A DNA stretch of 64,000 nucleotides from Candidatus Rifleibacteriota bacterium (GTDB lineage Bacteria; Muiribacteriota; Ozemobacteria; Ozemobacterales; Ozemobacteraceae): the NCBI GenBank assembly GCA_015233565.1, contig JADFXM010000023.1, positions 45,595 through 109,594 on the forward strand, read 5' to 3'. The notes under the pieces are model-generated. The model did no database searches. It worked only from the letters and a program-made list of their open reading frames with translations, and had not been told where the DNA came from. Every line of letters starts with the position of its first letter. Position 1 is the stretch's first letter. Positions 51,509 through 61,318 of the stretch are shown piece by piece. The position numbers and the translations under genes were made by a program.

Positions 51509-51991
51509 TTGAAAAAGAAATCCAGTATTAAGCAGAAAGGAATTACTCTTGTAGAATTAATTGTAGTGTTTGGAGTATTGATGGTTGTTTGTTTGCTTTT
51601 TGTTCAAGCCATTCGCTGGGTTAAAGACTCTTCAAGATCTTCTGAGAAAGCAAGGATTTTGGCGAAATTCAAAAATGCTTCATTCATTTTGAGTCGCGAA
51701 TTAAGCTGTGCAAGTGAATTTCTTTATCCGAACAAAATCGGAGGTGTGCCCTCGAATGTTCTCATTTTTAAAAATTTTGATAATGAAATTTCACTTCTTT
51801 ATTTGGGTAAAGATGGGTTAAATTTGTTTAATTATCAGAAAAATGAAGTAAAAAATCTTTTTACTGAAGCAGTATCGCTTAAGACTACATTAATACAAGA
51901 TAACTATATTGAATATGAGGTTGAATTACGGGGTAAGGACAATCAGTTTGTTTTGAAAAACAAACTGACAACTTTAAATTCCTTACCCTGA
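51509..51991 (+). CDS. Prepilin-like protein, GspJ/PilW type
   Basis: The ~160-residue protein has the leader KKKSSIKQKG followed by ITLVELIVVFGVLMVVCLLF with Glu at +5. The following SSEKARILAKFKNASFILSR helix and beta-rich C-terminal part resemble GspJ/PilW-type minor pseudopilins. The start is probably TTG at 51509, with AGAGAAG 7 bases upstream and 1 base after the previous stop; a TTG at 51485 is an alternative. It forms a unit with the neighbouring prepilin-like genes. Confidence 0.85.
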   Translation: MKKKSSIKQKGITLVELIVVFGVLMVVCLLFVQAIRWVKDSSRSSEKARILAKFKNASFILSRELSCASEFLYPNKIGGVPSNVLIFKNFDNEISLLYLGKDGLNLFNYQKNEVKNLFTEAVSLKTTLIQDNYIEYEVELRGKDNQFVLKNKLTTLNSLP

Positions 51992-52279
51992 TAGGCATTA
52001 ATTTTTGGGCGGGCCTCAATAAGTTTTATTAGTTGGTAGAAGAAATTTATATATTTTTTAATTTGCTTTCAAAAAAAGGCATTGGTGTAAATTTGTCATT
52101 TTACTAGTTGAGATCTTGAATGAGAAACAGATTTCTATTATTTCAAAGATTAAGGGGATACAGCGAAATGGATCATTGTCAGCCAGGTAAAGGGATTTTT
52201 GTTTTTCCCTGCTTGAGGAGTGATTTTTTAGACAAAGAATTTTTGGCAATGACATGCTTTCCAGAAGTATTAAGCTGAT

Positions 52280-53911
52280 ATGATGCATTCAAAATCTGGA
52301 ATGGCGTTGATCCTGGTTTTGGTTGTAATTGGAATGCTTGTGATTTCTATCTTTGCCTCGACCTCTCATTCCCAAAATGAAAGAAAACTGCTGGAAAAAA
52401 TAATTTCCAAAAAAAAGCTGATTTATCAAACCCGTGCTGCTTTAGCCGTTGCAGAGAACAGGTTGGCCGCTGAACGTTGGTATGGTGCCACCAAGACCCG
52501 CGACGTACTTGATATGCCTTCCTCGGAACCGAAGTCCAGTACCAAGATATATCTGGATGATTATGTCCAGACTCTTCCTCGAAACTATGGGAAACCCCCT
52601 TATTATAGGTTGCTCGATCACGTAAAGGTATTTGTTGAAGCAAAAAATAAAGGAGATGTTTTGTATGGTTTCGGAAAGTATGCAATGAGCCCGGAACCTT
52701 TATTTGAAGGTTGCTCCACCATTGGAGTCAGAGGGGGAATCACTGGAAAACCTAAGGCCGCCGGTCTTGTTTCGAAAGACAAGAAAAACGGGGGAGTCCC
52801 TCCGCCACCAAAACCTCCTGCGGCTTCGATAACTATCACTATCAAGAATGTTCCAACTTTAAAGCGTATGATAAGTGTAAAATTCATGACTGAGGAAGAC
52901 GTGTTGAAGTACGTCCCGACTTTTATGGGAATGCAGGATCCTGATAGTCGAAAAGCTTTGGGAAGGGCACTGGCTGCGGAGCATATTTGTTTTGCCAAAA
53001 ATTATGCCCAGAACAAGAAAATTTCCCAAAATTTGGAATCTTTTTCCAGCCCGATAACTTTGGCAAGCCCACCCGCCCAAGAGGATTGTAAGAAGTTAAT
53101 TGAGTCTTTTGAATCTGCAGGTAACATTTTTGCGAATGAAACACTTGAAAATAAAGTTAAAAATGGTTTTCTTTGTATGACTCTCGAGAGTTTTTACTTA
53201 AGCACCAATTGGGACATCAATCGTGCATCGAAAGAGGCAAAAGCAAAGAGTATTTTATTTTGCATAAAAGATATCCCTGAAAAGTGTTCTGATTCAAGCA
53301 TTGAAACCGCTATTAACGACGTTTTCGGGGGTCCTCCTATAAGAGTGGTGGAAGGGAGGGATTATATCGCTACTATTTCTTATGACTCAGGAACATCTGA
53401 AACGGCGGCTGAGAAATATATAAAATTTCGTGGATTCGACAAAAGTATTCCGGATGAAACAGTGAACGAGTTTTCTCACCAAATGGGGACAATTAAAACT
53501 GCAAATTTATATTCATTCAGTTGGCAAGCCGATTATGTGACAACAGGTGAGGGAGCTGGAAATAGTTCGACTGGAGGAGGTATTTTGGATTCGGCAGAAT
53601 ATTTGGATTTGAAAAGCAAGGTGGGAACTGTTGTTGAAAGCGATGCAAGCCACACAAAGACCCTAGTAAGTGTAAATGTAACCGGAAAAAGTGGTCCAAA
53701 TCCTTATCTTTCAGACATTATGGTTTCTGAAACTGGAACGGCAAAAGAATTTCCCCTTGAAATAGTATTGAATTTTTTTATGAAATATGAAGAAGAGTTT
53801 TTATTGGAATTCCCGCCCGATGAGCAAAAGAGAACAGGTTATTGCAGTCCAAGCAGCGGAGATTTTGAGCTTGATCCAGATTATGGGTATTCCCCACAAG
53901 TAGCATTTTAG
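52280..53911 (+). CDS. PilX/GspK-like large pseudopilin-type protein
   Basis: The 543-residue protein has a pilin-like N-terminus without the +5 Glu: MHSKSG then MALILVLVVIGMLVISIFAS. The long helix ERKLLEKIISKKKLIYQTRA, typical of PilX/GspK, follows. The large body (~500 residues) is unrecognised and includes a Pro/Gly-rich linker (GGVPPPPKPPAAS) and several cysteines. GspK-type proteins lack the Glu and cap the pseudopilus tip, which fits a tip role here. The 288-base gap from the previous gene contains a 52-codon frame ending 2 bases before this ATG. Confidence 0.75.
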   Translation: MMHSKSGMALILVLVVIGMLVISIFASTSHSQNERKLLEKIISKKKLIYQTRAALAVAENRLAAERWYGATKTRDVLDMPSSEPKSSTKIYLDDYVQTLPRNYGKPPYYRLLDHVKVFVEAKNKGDVLYGFGKYAMSPEPLFEGCSTIGVRGGITGKPKAAGLVSKDKKNGGVPPPPKPPAASITITIKNVPTLKRMISVKFMTEEDVLKYVPTFMGMQDPDSRKALGRALAAEHICFAKNYAQNKKISQNLESFSSPITLASPPAQEDCKKLIESFESAGNIFANETLENKVKNGFLCMTLESFYLSTNWDINRASKEAKAKSILFCIKDIPEKCSDSSIETAINDVFGGPPIRVVEGRDYIATISYDSGTSETAAEKYIKFRGFDKSIPDETVNEFSHQMGTIKTANLYSFSWQADYVTTGEGAGNSSTGGGILDSAEYLDLKSKVGTVVESDASHTKTLVSVNVTGKSGPNPYLSDIMVSETGTAKEFPLEIVLNFFMKYEEEFLLEFPPDEQKRTGYCSPSSGDFELDPDYGYSPQVAF

Positions 53912-54318
53912 ATTATTTTGAGAAAGCGCAGTAATGCCATTTTAAGATGCCGAGCGGTGAAGAAATTTGAGTGTGTTTCTGATGATCCTCGGATTTTTGA
54001 GAAGACAGGAGTTTTTATGCGCCGTATTCTAATGTGTTGATTTTTTACAAAGAAAAAGGCAGCGAAAAAAGAGCAAAAATACTTGTCTTATAAATTTGCA
54101 CCAACGCAAGTGCAGAAAATTTGGAAAAATAATTTTTCGCGAATTATTTTTTGAATTGTATGATAAATTGCTAATGTCAATATGAATTTACTCTTTGTTG
54201 CTGAGAAAAAGGTGAATTTCGCGAATTATTTTGTTATTAGAATTGTAAAAGTTCAACTAAAGTAGCTTAACGGTAAAATTTCTTTTACATTTTTTATTAA
54301 GTAATAGTGGAGGAAAGC
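53912..54318. other. Intergenic region upstream of pgi
   Basis: No gene is seen. It holds copy B of the dispersed element (54043-54212). The ~105 bases from the element to the pgi ATG are AT-rich with GGAGG at the ribosome site. Confidence 0.5.
54043..54212 (+). repeat. Dispersed ~160 bp intergenic element, copy B
   Basis: This segment aligns end to end with copy A (22341-22498, minus strand). It forms a TGCAC/GTGCA hairpin at 54097-54114 and a 9-bp A/T stem (AAAATAATT 54126-54134, AATTATTTT 54142-54150) right after the conserved AATTTGGAAAAA. The element lies 106 bases before the pgi start, in the same sense as the gene, as in copy A. Confidence 0.8.
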
Positions 54319-56016
54319 ATGGTTAATTTTATATCTCTAATAGAGGATGAAATAAAGAACGGGACGCCTCTTTTTCAAACAAGGCCCTGGAAAGCACTTT
54401 CAGGGCATTATGAAAAGGTGAAAAAAATTCACATGAGAGATGTCTTCGATCAACACAAAGACCGTTTTAAAAAGTTCAGTGTAACGTTTGAGGAAATCCT
54501 TGTTGATTTTTCAAAAAACAGGATTTCAGAAGAAACATTTAAATTATTGCTAGAATTGGCGAATGCATCAGGGGTAAAGGGTGCGGCAGAAATGATGTTT
54601 TCCGGTGAAAAAATAAATTGGACCGAAAACAGACCTGTTCTACATGTTGCCCTGAGAAACCGTTCAAACAAGCCTGTTTTGGTTGACGGGAAAGATGTCA
54701 TGCCCCAGGTAAATGCAGTATTGGAGAAAATGAAGAGTTTTTCCGAAAAAGTCCGTTCAGGAAGCTGGAAAGGACACACTGGGAAAAAAATAAAGACCGT
54801 TGTGAATATCGGAATAGGTGGGTCTGATCTAGGACCTGTAATGGTGACCGAAGCTTTGAAAGATTATTCAAAGGATGGTCCGAATGCGCGATTTGTATCC
54901 AACGTTGATTCAAACGATTTTTATGAAAAGACCAAAGATCTGAATCCGGAAGAAACTCTTTTTATTGTTGCTTCCAAGACTTTTACAACCCAGGAAACGA
55001 TGACCAATGCCCAGACAGCTAGGCAATGGGTTCTGAGAAAATTAGATGATGAGGAGTCAATCAAAAAACATTTTGTTGCAGTTTCCACAAACAAAAGCGC
55101 GGTGGAAAAGTTTGGGATTGATCCGGCAAACATGTTCGAATTCTGGGATTGGGTGGGGGGTAGATATTCGTTGTGGTCTGCTATTGGGCTTCCTATAGTT
55201 TTGAACATTGGATTTGAAAATTTTATTCAATTGCTGGAGGGTGCGCATGCGATGGATAATCATTTCCTTACGACTCCTCTGGAAAAAAATATACCAGTGA
55301 TTTTGGCCTTGTTAGGTATTTGGTACAACAATTTCTTCGGTGCGGAATCAATGGCAATTTTGCCTTACGACCAATATTTACACCGTTTCGCGGCTTATTT
55401 CCAACAGGGAGACATGGAAAGCAACGGAAAAAGTGTAGATCACGCAGGGCGAAAAGTTGATTATCAGACTGGACCGATAATATGGGGGGAGCCGGGAACA
55501 AATGGTCAGCATGCCTTTTATCAACTGATCCACCAAGGGACAAAATTAATTCCAGCAGATTTTATTGGATTTTGTGTTCCGCTGCATCCGATTGCGGATC
55601 ATCATCAAAAATTGATGGCGAATTTCTTTGCTCAAACTGAAGCTTTGATGAAGGGAAAAACCGAGAATGAGGCCCGAAGAGAGCTTGTTACCGAAAAACT
55701 CTCGGAAGAAATGATTAATACTCTTCTCTCGCATAAAGTGTTTGAAGGAAATCGCCCTACAAATTCCATTCTTGTGAAGAAGCTAACTCCGAGAGTGCTT
55801 GGAAGCCTTATTGCCATGTATGAAATGAAAATATTTGTACAAGGTGCAATTTGGAGAGTGAATAGTTTTGATCAATGGGGAGTTGAGCTTGGAAAAGTGC
55901 TTGCCAAGACTATACTATCCGAAGAAGAAACCTTGTTAAAAGGTGGTACTCCAGATCTTTCGCATCATGATTGCTCCACAGAAGGCCTGATCAGGCATTT
56001 CTTTTCAGAAAGATGA
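54319..56016 (+). CDS. pgi: Glucose-6-phosphate isomerase
   Basis: PGI (565 aa) interconverts glucose-6-phosphate and fructose-6-phosphate. The SIS-fold motifs and active-site residues are visible: NIGIGGSDLGPVM, DWVGGRYSLWSAIGLP (family signature), catalytic Glu in IIWGEPGTNGQH, His in HAFYQLIHQGT and Lys in SFDQWGVELGK. It is of the long, E. coli-like form. ATG 54319 follows GGAGG; an in-frame GTG at 54307 overlaps that ribosome site. It is followed after 3 bases by a secreted glycosidase-like gene. Confidence 0.97.
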   Translation: MVNFISLIEDEIKNGTPLFQTRPWKALSGHYEKVKKIHMRDVFDQHKDRFKKFSVTFEEILVDFSKNRISEETFKLLLELANASGVKGAAEMMFSGEKINWTENRPVLHVALRNRSNKPVLVDGKDVMPQVNAVLEKMKSFSEKVRSGSWKGHTGKKIKTVVNIGIGGSDLGPVMVTEALKDYSKDGPNARFVSNVDSNDFYEKTKDLNPEETLFIVASKTFTTQETMTNAQTARQWVLRKLDDEESIKKHFVAVSTNKSAVEKFGIDPANMFEFWDWVGGRYSLWSAIGLPIVLNIGFENFIQLLEGAHAMDNHFLTTPLEKNIPVILALLGIWYNNFFGAESMAILPYDQYLHRFAAYFQQGDMESNGKSVDHAGRKVDYQTGPIIWGEPGTNGQHAFYQLIHQGTKLIPADFIGFCVPLHPIADHHQKLMANFFAQTEALMKGKTENEARRELVTEKLSEEMINTLLSHKVFEGNRPTNSILVKKLTPRVLGSLIAMYEMKIFVQGAIWRVNSFDQWGVELGKVLAKTILSEEETLLKGGTPDLSHHDCSTEGLIRHFFSER

Positions 56017-56019
56017 ATT

Positions 56020-58596
56020 ATGACAAGAATTATTCCTATTTTAATGCTGATTACGAGTGCTTTATTTATCTTTCCAATAATCGGATATTCCTTGCCAGAT
56101 AATAGAGATGGAGAATATGACACCTTTAAAGTTGAGGAAGGCAGAAATATCAATCTTTTCTATCAAAAAGATGATTTGAGTTGCCACATAGTTTTAACGA
56201 ATGAATTCAAACCCAAAGTTGTAGTGGCTTTTCCTCAAGGGAATTCGGGAGCGGCAATCTTTTTTGATGAAAATTGGGTTGAAAACAATGGATTAAAAAT
56301 GGAACCGATTGGTTTTCCAGAGAAAGTATTACTTGAAAACGGAATGATTGGGGTCAAATTTAAAATCAGACTGAATAAAGGAAAGAGCCTTATCAAATCT
56401 CTTTATCTGGAAAGTATAAGATATCTAAGAGACCTGGATTATCCAGAAGAGAGTAAAAAGAGAATAGAAAAAGTCCGGTTGTTTTCTCAAAAAGCAAAAA
56501 TTCCTGAGCAGGGAAGAGTTTTCCCTGAGGTGAAAATACTCAGAAACCGTATTGATGCTTCGAGGATTACATTAACTGGGAAAAACCATTACAGGCTTAT
56601 TTTGGAGAGCAGTGATTCCGATTTTGCTTCACAGAATGGTGGAAGAATTTTATTGAAAGCTCAAAATGGTGATCAAACCACTCTTCAAATTATTGCTTGC
56701 TGTGATTATGAGAATTTAAAACCTTACTCAGTAAATGAAATTCTTAACGATGGTGTGAATGAGTTTATTGAAAGAATGCGGAAGGCGAATACACCAACTG
56801 CTGAAAGGCTTGCCGAGGCTTTCAGAGCTCTAAAATTTTTGAGTTATCAGGATAAAATGCTAGCAGGTTCATGGCGTTTTCTCACTTATTTTGGTCGGGA
56901 TACTTTGCTAACTACTTTGCTGATGAAAGATTGCTTTAAGCCGCAAATTATTCAAAATGCGATACGAGCGGTTTTAGACAGAATCTCAGACACTGGCGAT
57001 GTTGCTCACGAAGAAGATATCGGTTGTCAAGCAATTTACAGGAATATAGATTCCTGGCTTGAAATTGATGGGAAAATAGAGACTGAAGCTGCTTTTGCAA
57101 GGAAACCTCAAAGAATCAGCTCCGCTTTGAAGAAATTTTCACCCCCAAGCGCTTGTTTATCTGAATTGGACAAGCCGGTTTATGACTATAAAATGGTTGA
57201 TGACGATTTTCTTCTTCCTATTGCGGTTAGGGAATATTTGGATGAAAAAGGGTTTCGAAAATCTGAAAAGCAGAAATTTCTTTTTTCGAAAAATTTACGT
57301 GGGGAATCAAATCTAATAAGCATTTTAAGGAATGTTGAATTTTGTCTGGAATCTGCAATACCCTTTGCTTCAAATTGCGAGTATTCAAAATTGATAAAAA
57401 TCCGGCATCCTTTCGTTGGTGATTGGCGAGATTCAAACATGGGTCTTGGTTATGGGAAATACTCAGGTAATGTAAATGTTGATCTTGTCCTAGCTTCTTT
57501 GAAATCTATAAAAAGGATTCTAAGTGGAGAAATTTTCTCGAAGAAGCAGATTGTTTGGCTTTCTGGGACCTATAATTTCAAGGAGGTCCTTAAATGTTCT
57601 CAAAATGCGGAAATATTGGATAATTTTATTGAAAAATGGGGTAAGAGCGCGGAAATCTATAAAGTTAATCTGAGTGTTGATGAGTTGCGCGAATCCTTAA
57701 AAAAGCTTTTTGAAGGAAACTACTTTGGGAAACCGGAAAAAGATTATTTTCTCTCAGAGCTTTTGTCAAATGGTACGAACCTTTCTAATTTTCTTTTTCA
57801 AGGTCGAGTTCCTCAAGACTTGTCCAAGGGATTGACTTTTTATGCGCTTTCTTTAATGGAGAATGGTAGCCCGGTAAAAGTAATCAATAGTGATTTTGGT
57901 TTTCGGCTTTTTTTAGGAGATCCTTCAGAGGAAGAAATCAGAAGTTTCCTAAATTTAATAAAAATTCCTTTTCCACTAGGATTGAAAACCTCTGCAGGAA
58001 TATTGGTCTCAAACCCATTATTTTCAGGGAGTGACGAACTTATTAATCAAATGAATCGAAATGGGTATCATGGTACGGTTATTTGGTCCTGGCAGCAGGC
58101 TATGATTCAAAAGGGCTTGATGAAACAGATTAAAAGGTTCATCGTAAAACCTGGAAATGAAAAGTTAGTTAAGGAAATGTTCGGAGTGTTGGAGGAAATT
58201 GAAAACTCTGAAAAGAATTGTGGAAAGTTGATTAATTCTGAACTTTGGACTTATGAGGTAATTCCTGGAACGATTTCCGAAATGAAAAAAAAGGTTACTC
58301 AAAAAGCTCAAGTGGAAACTGAAGAAAAATTGAATGAAAATTGGGATAGAAAGCCGCAGTATGTTTTGGATAAAACCTTTGATAATAAAGAAAAAGCGAC
58401 TCAATCTGATGGAAGTTTTCTCAAATCAAAGTTTGTTGATTGTTTAGGCAAGCCGGTCAAACTTGTTCCCACTCCTTTTGGGGCTAAAGCTGAAGCCCAG
58501 ACAGAGGCAAACCCGGTGCAACTTTGGAGTACAGTAAGTATTTCGGTCTTAAAGGAAAGGGAGGAAATTAAGAAGTTGATGGAGGGTTTAAAATAG
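56020..58596 (+). CDS. Secreted six-hairpin glycosidase-like protein (glycogen-debranching-like)
   Basis: The 858-residue protein has a signal peptide (IIPILMLITSALFIFPIIGY), a beta-rich N-domain and an (alpha/alpha)6-type C-domain. The latter shows TYFGRDTLLTTLL (like the WGRDT segment of amylo-1,6-glucosidases), GDVAHEEDIGCQAI with Glu/Asp acid candidates, FVGDWRDSNMGLGYGKYSG and GTVIWSWQQAM. A ~110-residue charged tail follows. It probably hydrolyses alpha-glucan or another oligosaccharide outside the cytoplasm. It starts 3 bases after pgi, so the two are co-translated, which links it to glucose use. The exact GH family needs a profile search. Confidence 0.75.
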   Translation: MTRIIPILMLITSALFIFPIIGYSLPDNRDGEYDTFKVEEGRNINLFYQKDDLSCHIVLTNEFKPKVVVAFPQGNSGAAIFFDENWVENNGLKMEPIGFPEKVLLENGMIGVKFKIRLNKGKSLIKSLYLESIRYLRDLDYPEESKKRIEKVRLFSQKAKIPEQGRVFPEVKILRNRIDASRITLTGKNHYRLILESSDSDFASQNGGRILLKAQNGDQTTLQIIACCDYENLKPYSVNEILNDGVNEFIERMRKANTPTAERLAEAFRALKFLSYQDKMLAGSWRFLTYFGRDTLLTTLLMKDCFKPQIIQNAIRAVLDRISDTGDVAHEEDIGCQAIYRNIDSWLEIDGKIETEAAFARKPQRISSALKKFSPPSACLSELDKPVYDYKMVDDDFLLPIAVREYLDEKGFRKSEKQKFLFSKNLRGESNLISILRNVEFCLESAIPFASNCEYSKLIKIRHPFVGDWRDSNMGLGYGKYSGNVNVDLVLASLKSIKRILSGEIFSKKQIVWLSGTYNFKEVLKCSQNAEILDNFIEKWGKSAEIYKVNLSVDELRESLKKLFEGNYFGKPEKDYFLSELLSNGTNLSNFLFQGRVPQDLSKGLTFYALSLMENGSPVKVINSDFGFRLFLGDPSEEEIRSFLNLIKIPFPLGLKTSAGILVSNPLFSGSDELINQMNRNGYHGTVIWSWQQAMIQKGLMKQIKRFIVKPGNEKLVKEMFGVLEEIENSEKNCGKLINSELWTYEVIPGTISEMKKKVTQKAQVETEEKLNENWDRKPQYVLDKTFDNKEKATQSDGSFLKSKFVDCLGKPVKLVPTPFGAKAEAQTEANPVQLWSTVSISVLKEREEIKKLMEGLK

Positions 58597-58893
58597 GGTC
58601 CTGTGCTAATCTTCATTACTTAAGGTGATGCGAACTTTTTAGTTCAACAATTCTTGGTTAATGTTGAAAATGGTTTCAGACCTTTTTAAGAAATTTTATT
58701 CACTTTATTCATTGCCAAAAAATTGTTAAAATGTAAATTTTCCACTTTACTCATGGAGAATTGCTATTTCTAAATTGTCGAGATTGCATAAGGATTCGAG
58801 ATTTGGTATTTTTTCCAGATAATTAGTTTTTTTTGAAAATAGTTTGGTAAGGGAATTTTTTTTGTAAATATTAATTCAGATCAAGTGGAAAAA
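58597..58893. other. Intergenic region between the glycosidase-like gene and HEAT protein 2
   Basis: No gene or hairpin terminator is seen; AT-rich, with the promoter of the HEAT gene presumably inside. Confidence 0.4.
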
Positions 58894-61305
58894 ATGGCAA
58901 CTTTTAATAATAGCTGGTGGGACGGGTTAACATCTTCCAAAAAGTCTATGCGACTTCATTCCATTGAGCAGGCATTAATTCATGGGAAAAACCAGGAAGG
59001 TCTGGAGCGGCTTTTAACGCACCGTCAATTTGAGCCGGATGAGGAATGCCTGGCATTTCTGGATAGTGCCATAAGTACATTGCAAAACATGTTGGGAAGG
59101 CCTTCCGATGGCGTAGAAAGTTTTTCGCTAAATGTTGAGACTGTAGCAGGGATTTTTGAAAAGTCCCCTTCAACTGCCCGCATGGACATCTTGATGAAGC
59201 TTAGACAAATCCCTCTTCAACCTTTTTCAATTATTGCCACTGAATGGCTCAAGAATGAAAAAAATTCTACGGTTGCCGCAACTATAATAAAAACCTTTTC
59301 GGAAGTTTGGCCTGAAGAAAAGCAGGATTTGCTGATTTCCCAGATTAGTTCTAAATCTTTGGTGGTTCGTCTTTCTGCGATTGAAGCTATGGTTAAACTT
59401 GCCCCTGCAAAGCTTTTTAAAGAACTACCGGACTTTTTGTGCTCTGATGAACCACGAATCAGGTCACTTGCAATAGAAGCCTTGGAAAAACTGGATCTTG
59501 AGGAAGCTTTAAAACATTTGGAAGATCTTCTACTCGGAAACGATTATTCAAGAAAAGAGGCTGTAATTCCGCATTTGTTTATGCTTCGTTTTGGAGATAT
59601 CAGAAAAATAGCTCTTAAATTTCTTATTGTGGAAAAAAATCTTGATTTGATTTCCACTGTAGGGATTTTGTTTCAAATGAACCCTGATCCGGAAATTCCT
59701 CTTGCGCTCTGGGAAATATCTGAAATCTCCCCAAAACCTAAAGCGGAAGTAATAAAAGAAATTCTATCTGGTGCTCTTGCTGTAATCAAACAAACCAATC
59801 TGCTAACCGAAGATTTTGATCATTATTATGCACGCCTGAAGGAAGCAGTTCAAAAAAGAATGGCTGTAAGATTTGTGAAGGAATGTATATCAAGACTGTC
59901 AGTTGAAGATACTTTTATCGAGGATGAAATTACCTCCTTAATGGAAAAACAACTTTCTCATCCTTTGATCAGAGCTGCTTTTGAAGAGGCTTTGTCATGG
60001 CCTATTTCTGACCGGATCAAGGATTTTTTCAAAAAGAATCTTTTTCCGGGAAGTTCAAGAAAGATAGAACCTGAAGGGGCAAAAGAAGAGTTTGTTCTTG
60101 AAAGAATCAGACAAATAGCAAATTTTGTTCGGACAGAATTTGATATTGCTTATCCGATAATTCGGGATGTTCTTTCCGATCCTAATTCTTCCAGAGATTT
60201 AGTTGCGGTCTCCTTACGAACTGCCAAAAAGATTTGTCCTCCTGAAAAAAAGGAGTGCTTTGTGAGCCAAATTGGAAATGTACAAGGATTCCTGGAAAAA
60301 GATGACCCCAATTTGATTAGTGCTTCCATGGAATTTTTGGCTTTTTTCTCACCTGAAACAATTACTCCAATGCTAGCAACTTTTCTAAAATCTCCAATGA
60401 AACGTGTTCAGGGAGCTGCTATTGAAATTTTGGTGGGAATTGATACTAACAAAGCTCTTTCAGCTTTATTCCAAATGCTTCAAGAGACTCCGGCCAACCA
60501 TAGGAAATCAATTGTCGCTTTTTTTATTTATTTTGATTTTTCATTAATAAGAGAACGTTTGACTGAATTCATCTGTAAAAATCCAGAGAAGGAGTTTTTT
60601 GAGACTTCTTTATTTTTGTATCAGACGAATCCTGATGTTGAGAATCTTTATTTTTTGTATAAATTTGAACATGTCATGCCAAAAGCGTTACAAGAATTGG
60701 CAAAGAAAGCACGGATGTCTGTGGTTACTTTTTTGGTCGATCAAAAGATGATAACTACTGAGGGTTTAAAAGTATCCGATGAAAAATTTCGACTTCGCTT
60801 AGAAAAGGAACAGATGGTTCAAAGTGCAGCTTTAACTCCTTATTCTTTGAAAAAAATCAAAGAGCGGGAAAAGGAAAATGAGGAAGAGCCGAAGAATTTT
60901 TCCGGATATGTTCGCTCGCTCTTCCAGCCCTATTTGACCAGGGTATCTGAATATGTAAGCGTTGGAGAACTTCCACCGGAATTGGGAATTTTTCTGGCGG
61001 GAGTGCTGGGGATGACCTTTTTTTGGTTTTTTTTCCTGCGAGTTGATGAAACGGTTGAAAAAACAACTGAGAGCAGAAAATCATCCAGTGATATTAAGGT
61101 TGTTGGGTCGGTACTCAACGTAGAAAAAAAATCCTTAAAAGTTTTAATCAAGGCAAAAGATGGAAAGACTTACCTTTTCGAGTTGTTGCCAAATGAAATT
61201 GCCAGCCTTACGGTGGGGGATAATGTTGAAGCTACGTTAGTACCATTTCGCTTGGATGTGTCAGGAATTTACATATCTAAAGAGAAGACTTTTCGTAAAA
61301 AATGA
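58894..61305 (+). CDS. HEAT-repeat protein with membrane helix and C-terminal OB-like domain
   Basis: The ~803-residue protein is a paralogue of the HEAT protein at 4629-6674. HEAT pairs run over residues ~60-640 (SSKSLVVRLSAIEAMVKLA, SDEPRIRSLAIEALEKLD). One membrane helix lies at ~700 (LGIFLAGVLGMTFFWFFFL) and a small C-terminal beta domain (SVLNVEKKSLKVLIKAKDGK, VGDNVEATLVPF) ends it. The topology puts the HEAT part and the beta domain on opposite sides of the membrane if there is one helix. ATG 58894 is more likely than the in-frame GTG 58885. It is followed after 13 bases by a STAS gene. Confidence 0.78.
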   Translation: MATFNNSWWDGLTSSKKSMRLHSIEQALIHGKNQEGLERLLTHRQFEPDEECLAFLDSAISTLQNMLGRPSDGVESFSLNVETVAGIFEKSPSTARMDILMKLRQIPLQPFSIIATEWLKNEKNSTVAATIIKTFSEVWPEEKQDLLISQISSKSLVVRLSAIEAMVKLAPAKLFKELPDFLCSDEPRIRSLAIEALEKLDLEEALKHLEDLLLGNDYSRKEAVIPHLFMLRFGDIRKIALKFLIVEKNLDLISTVGILFQMNPDPEIPLALWEISEISPKPKAEVIKEILSGALAVIKQTNLLTEDFDHYYARLKEAVQKRMAVRFVKECISRLSVEDTFIEDEITSLMEKQLSHPLIRAAFEEALSWPISDRIKDFFKKNLFPGSSRKIEPEGAKEEFVLERIRQIANFVRTEFDIAYPIIRDVLSDPNSSRDLVAVSLRTAKKICPPEKKECFVSQIGNVQGFLEKDDPNLISASMEFLAFFSPETITPMLATFLKSPMKRVQGAAIEILVGIDTNKALSALFQMLQETPANHRKSIVAFFIYFDFSLIRERLTEFICKNPEKEFFETSLFLYQTNPDVENLYFLYKFEHVMPKALQELAKKARMSVVTFLVDQKMITTEGLKVSDEKFRLRLEKEQMVQSAALTPYSLKKIKEREKENEEEPKNFSGYVRSLFQPYLTRVSEYVSVGELPPELGIFLAGVLGMTFFWFFFLRVDETVEKTTESRKSSSDIKVVGSVLNVEKKSLKVLIKAKDGKTYLFELLPNEIASLTVGDNVEATLVPFRLDVSGIYISKEKTFRKK

Positions 61306-61318
61306 AAGGGATTTAAAG

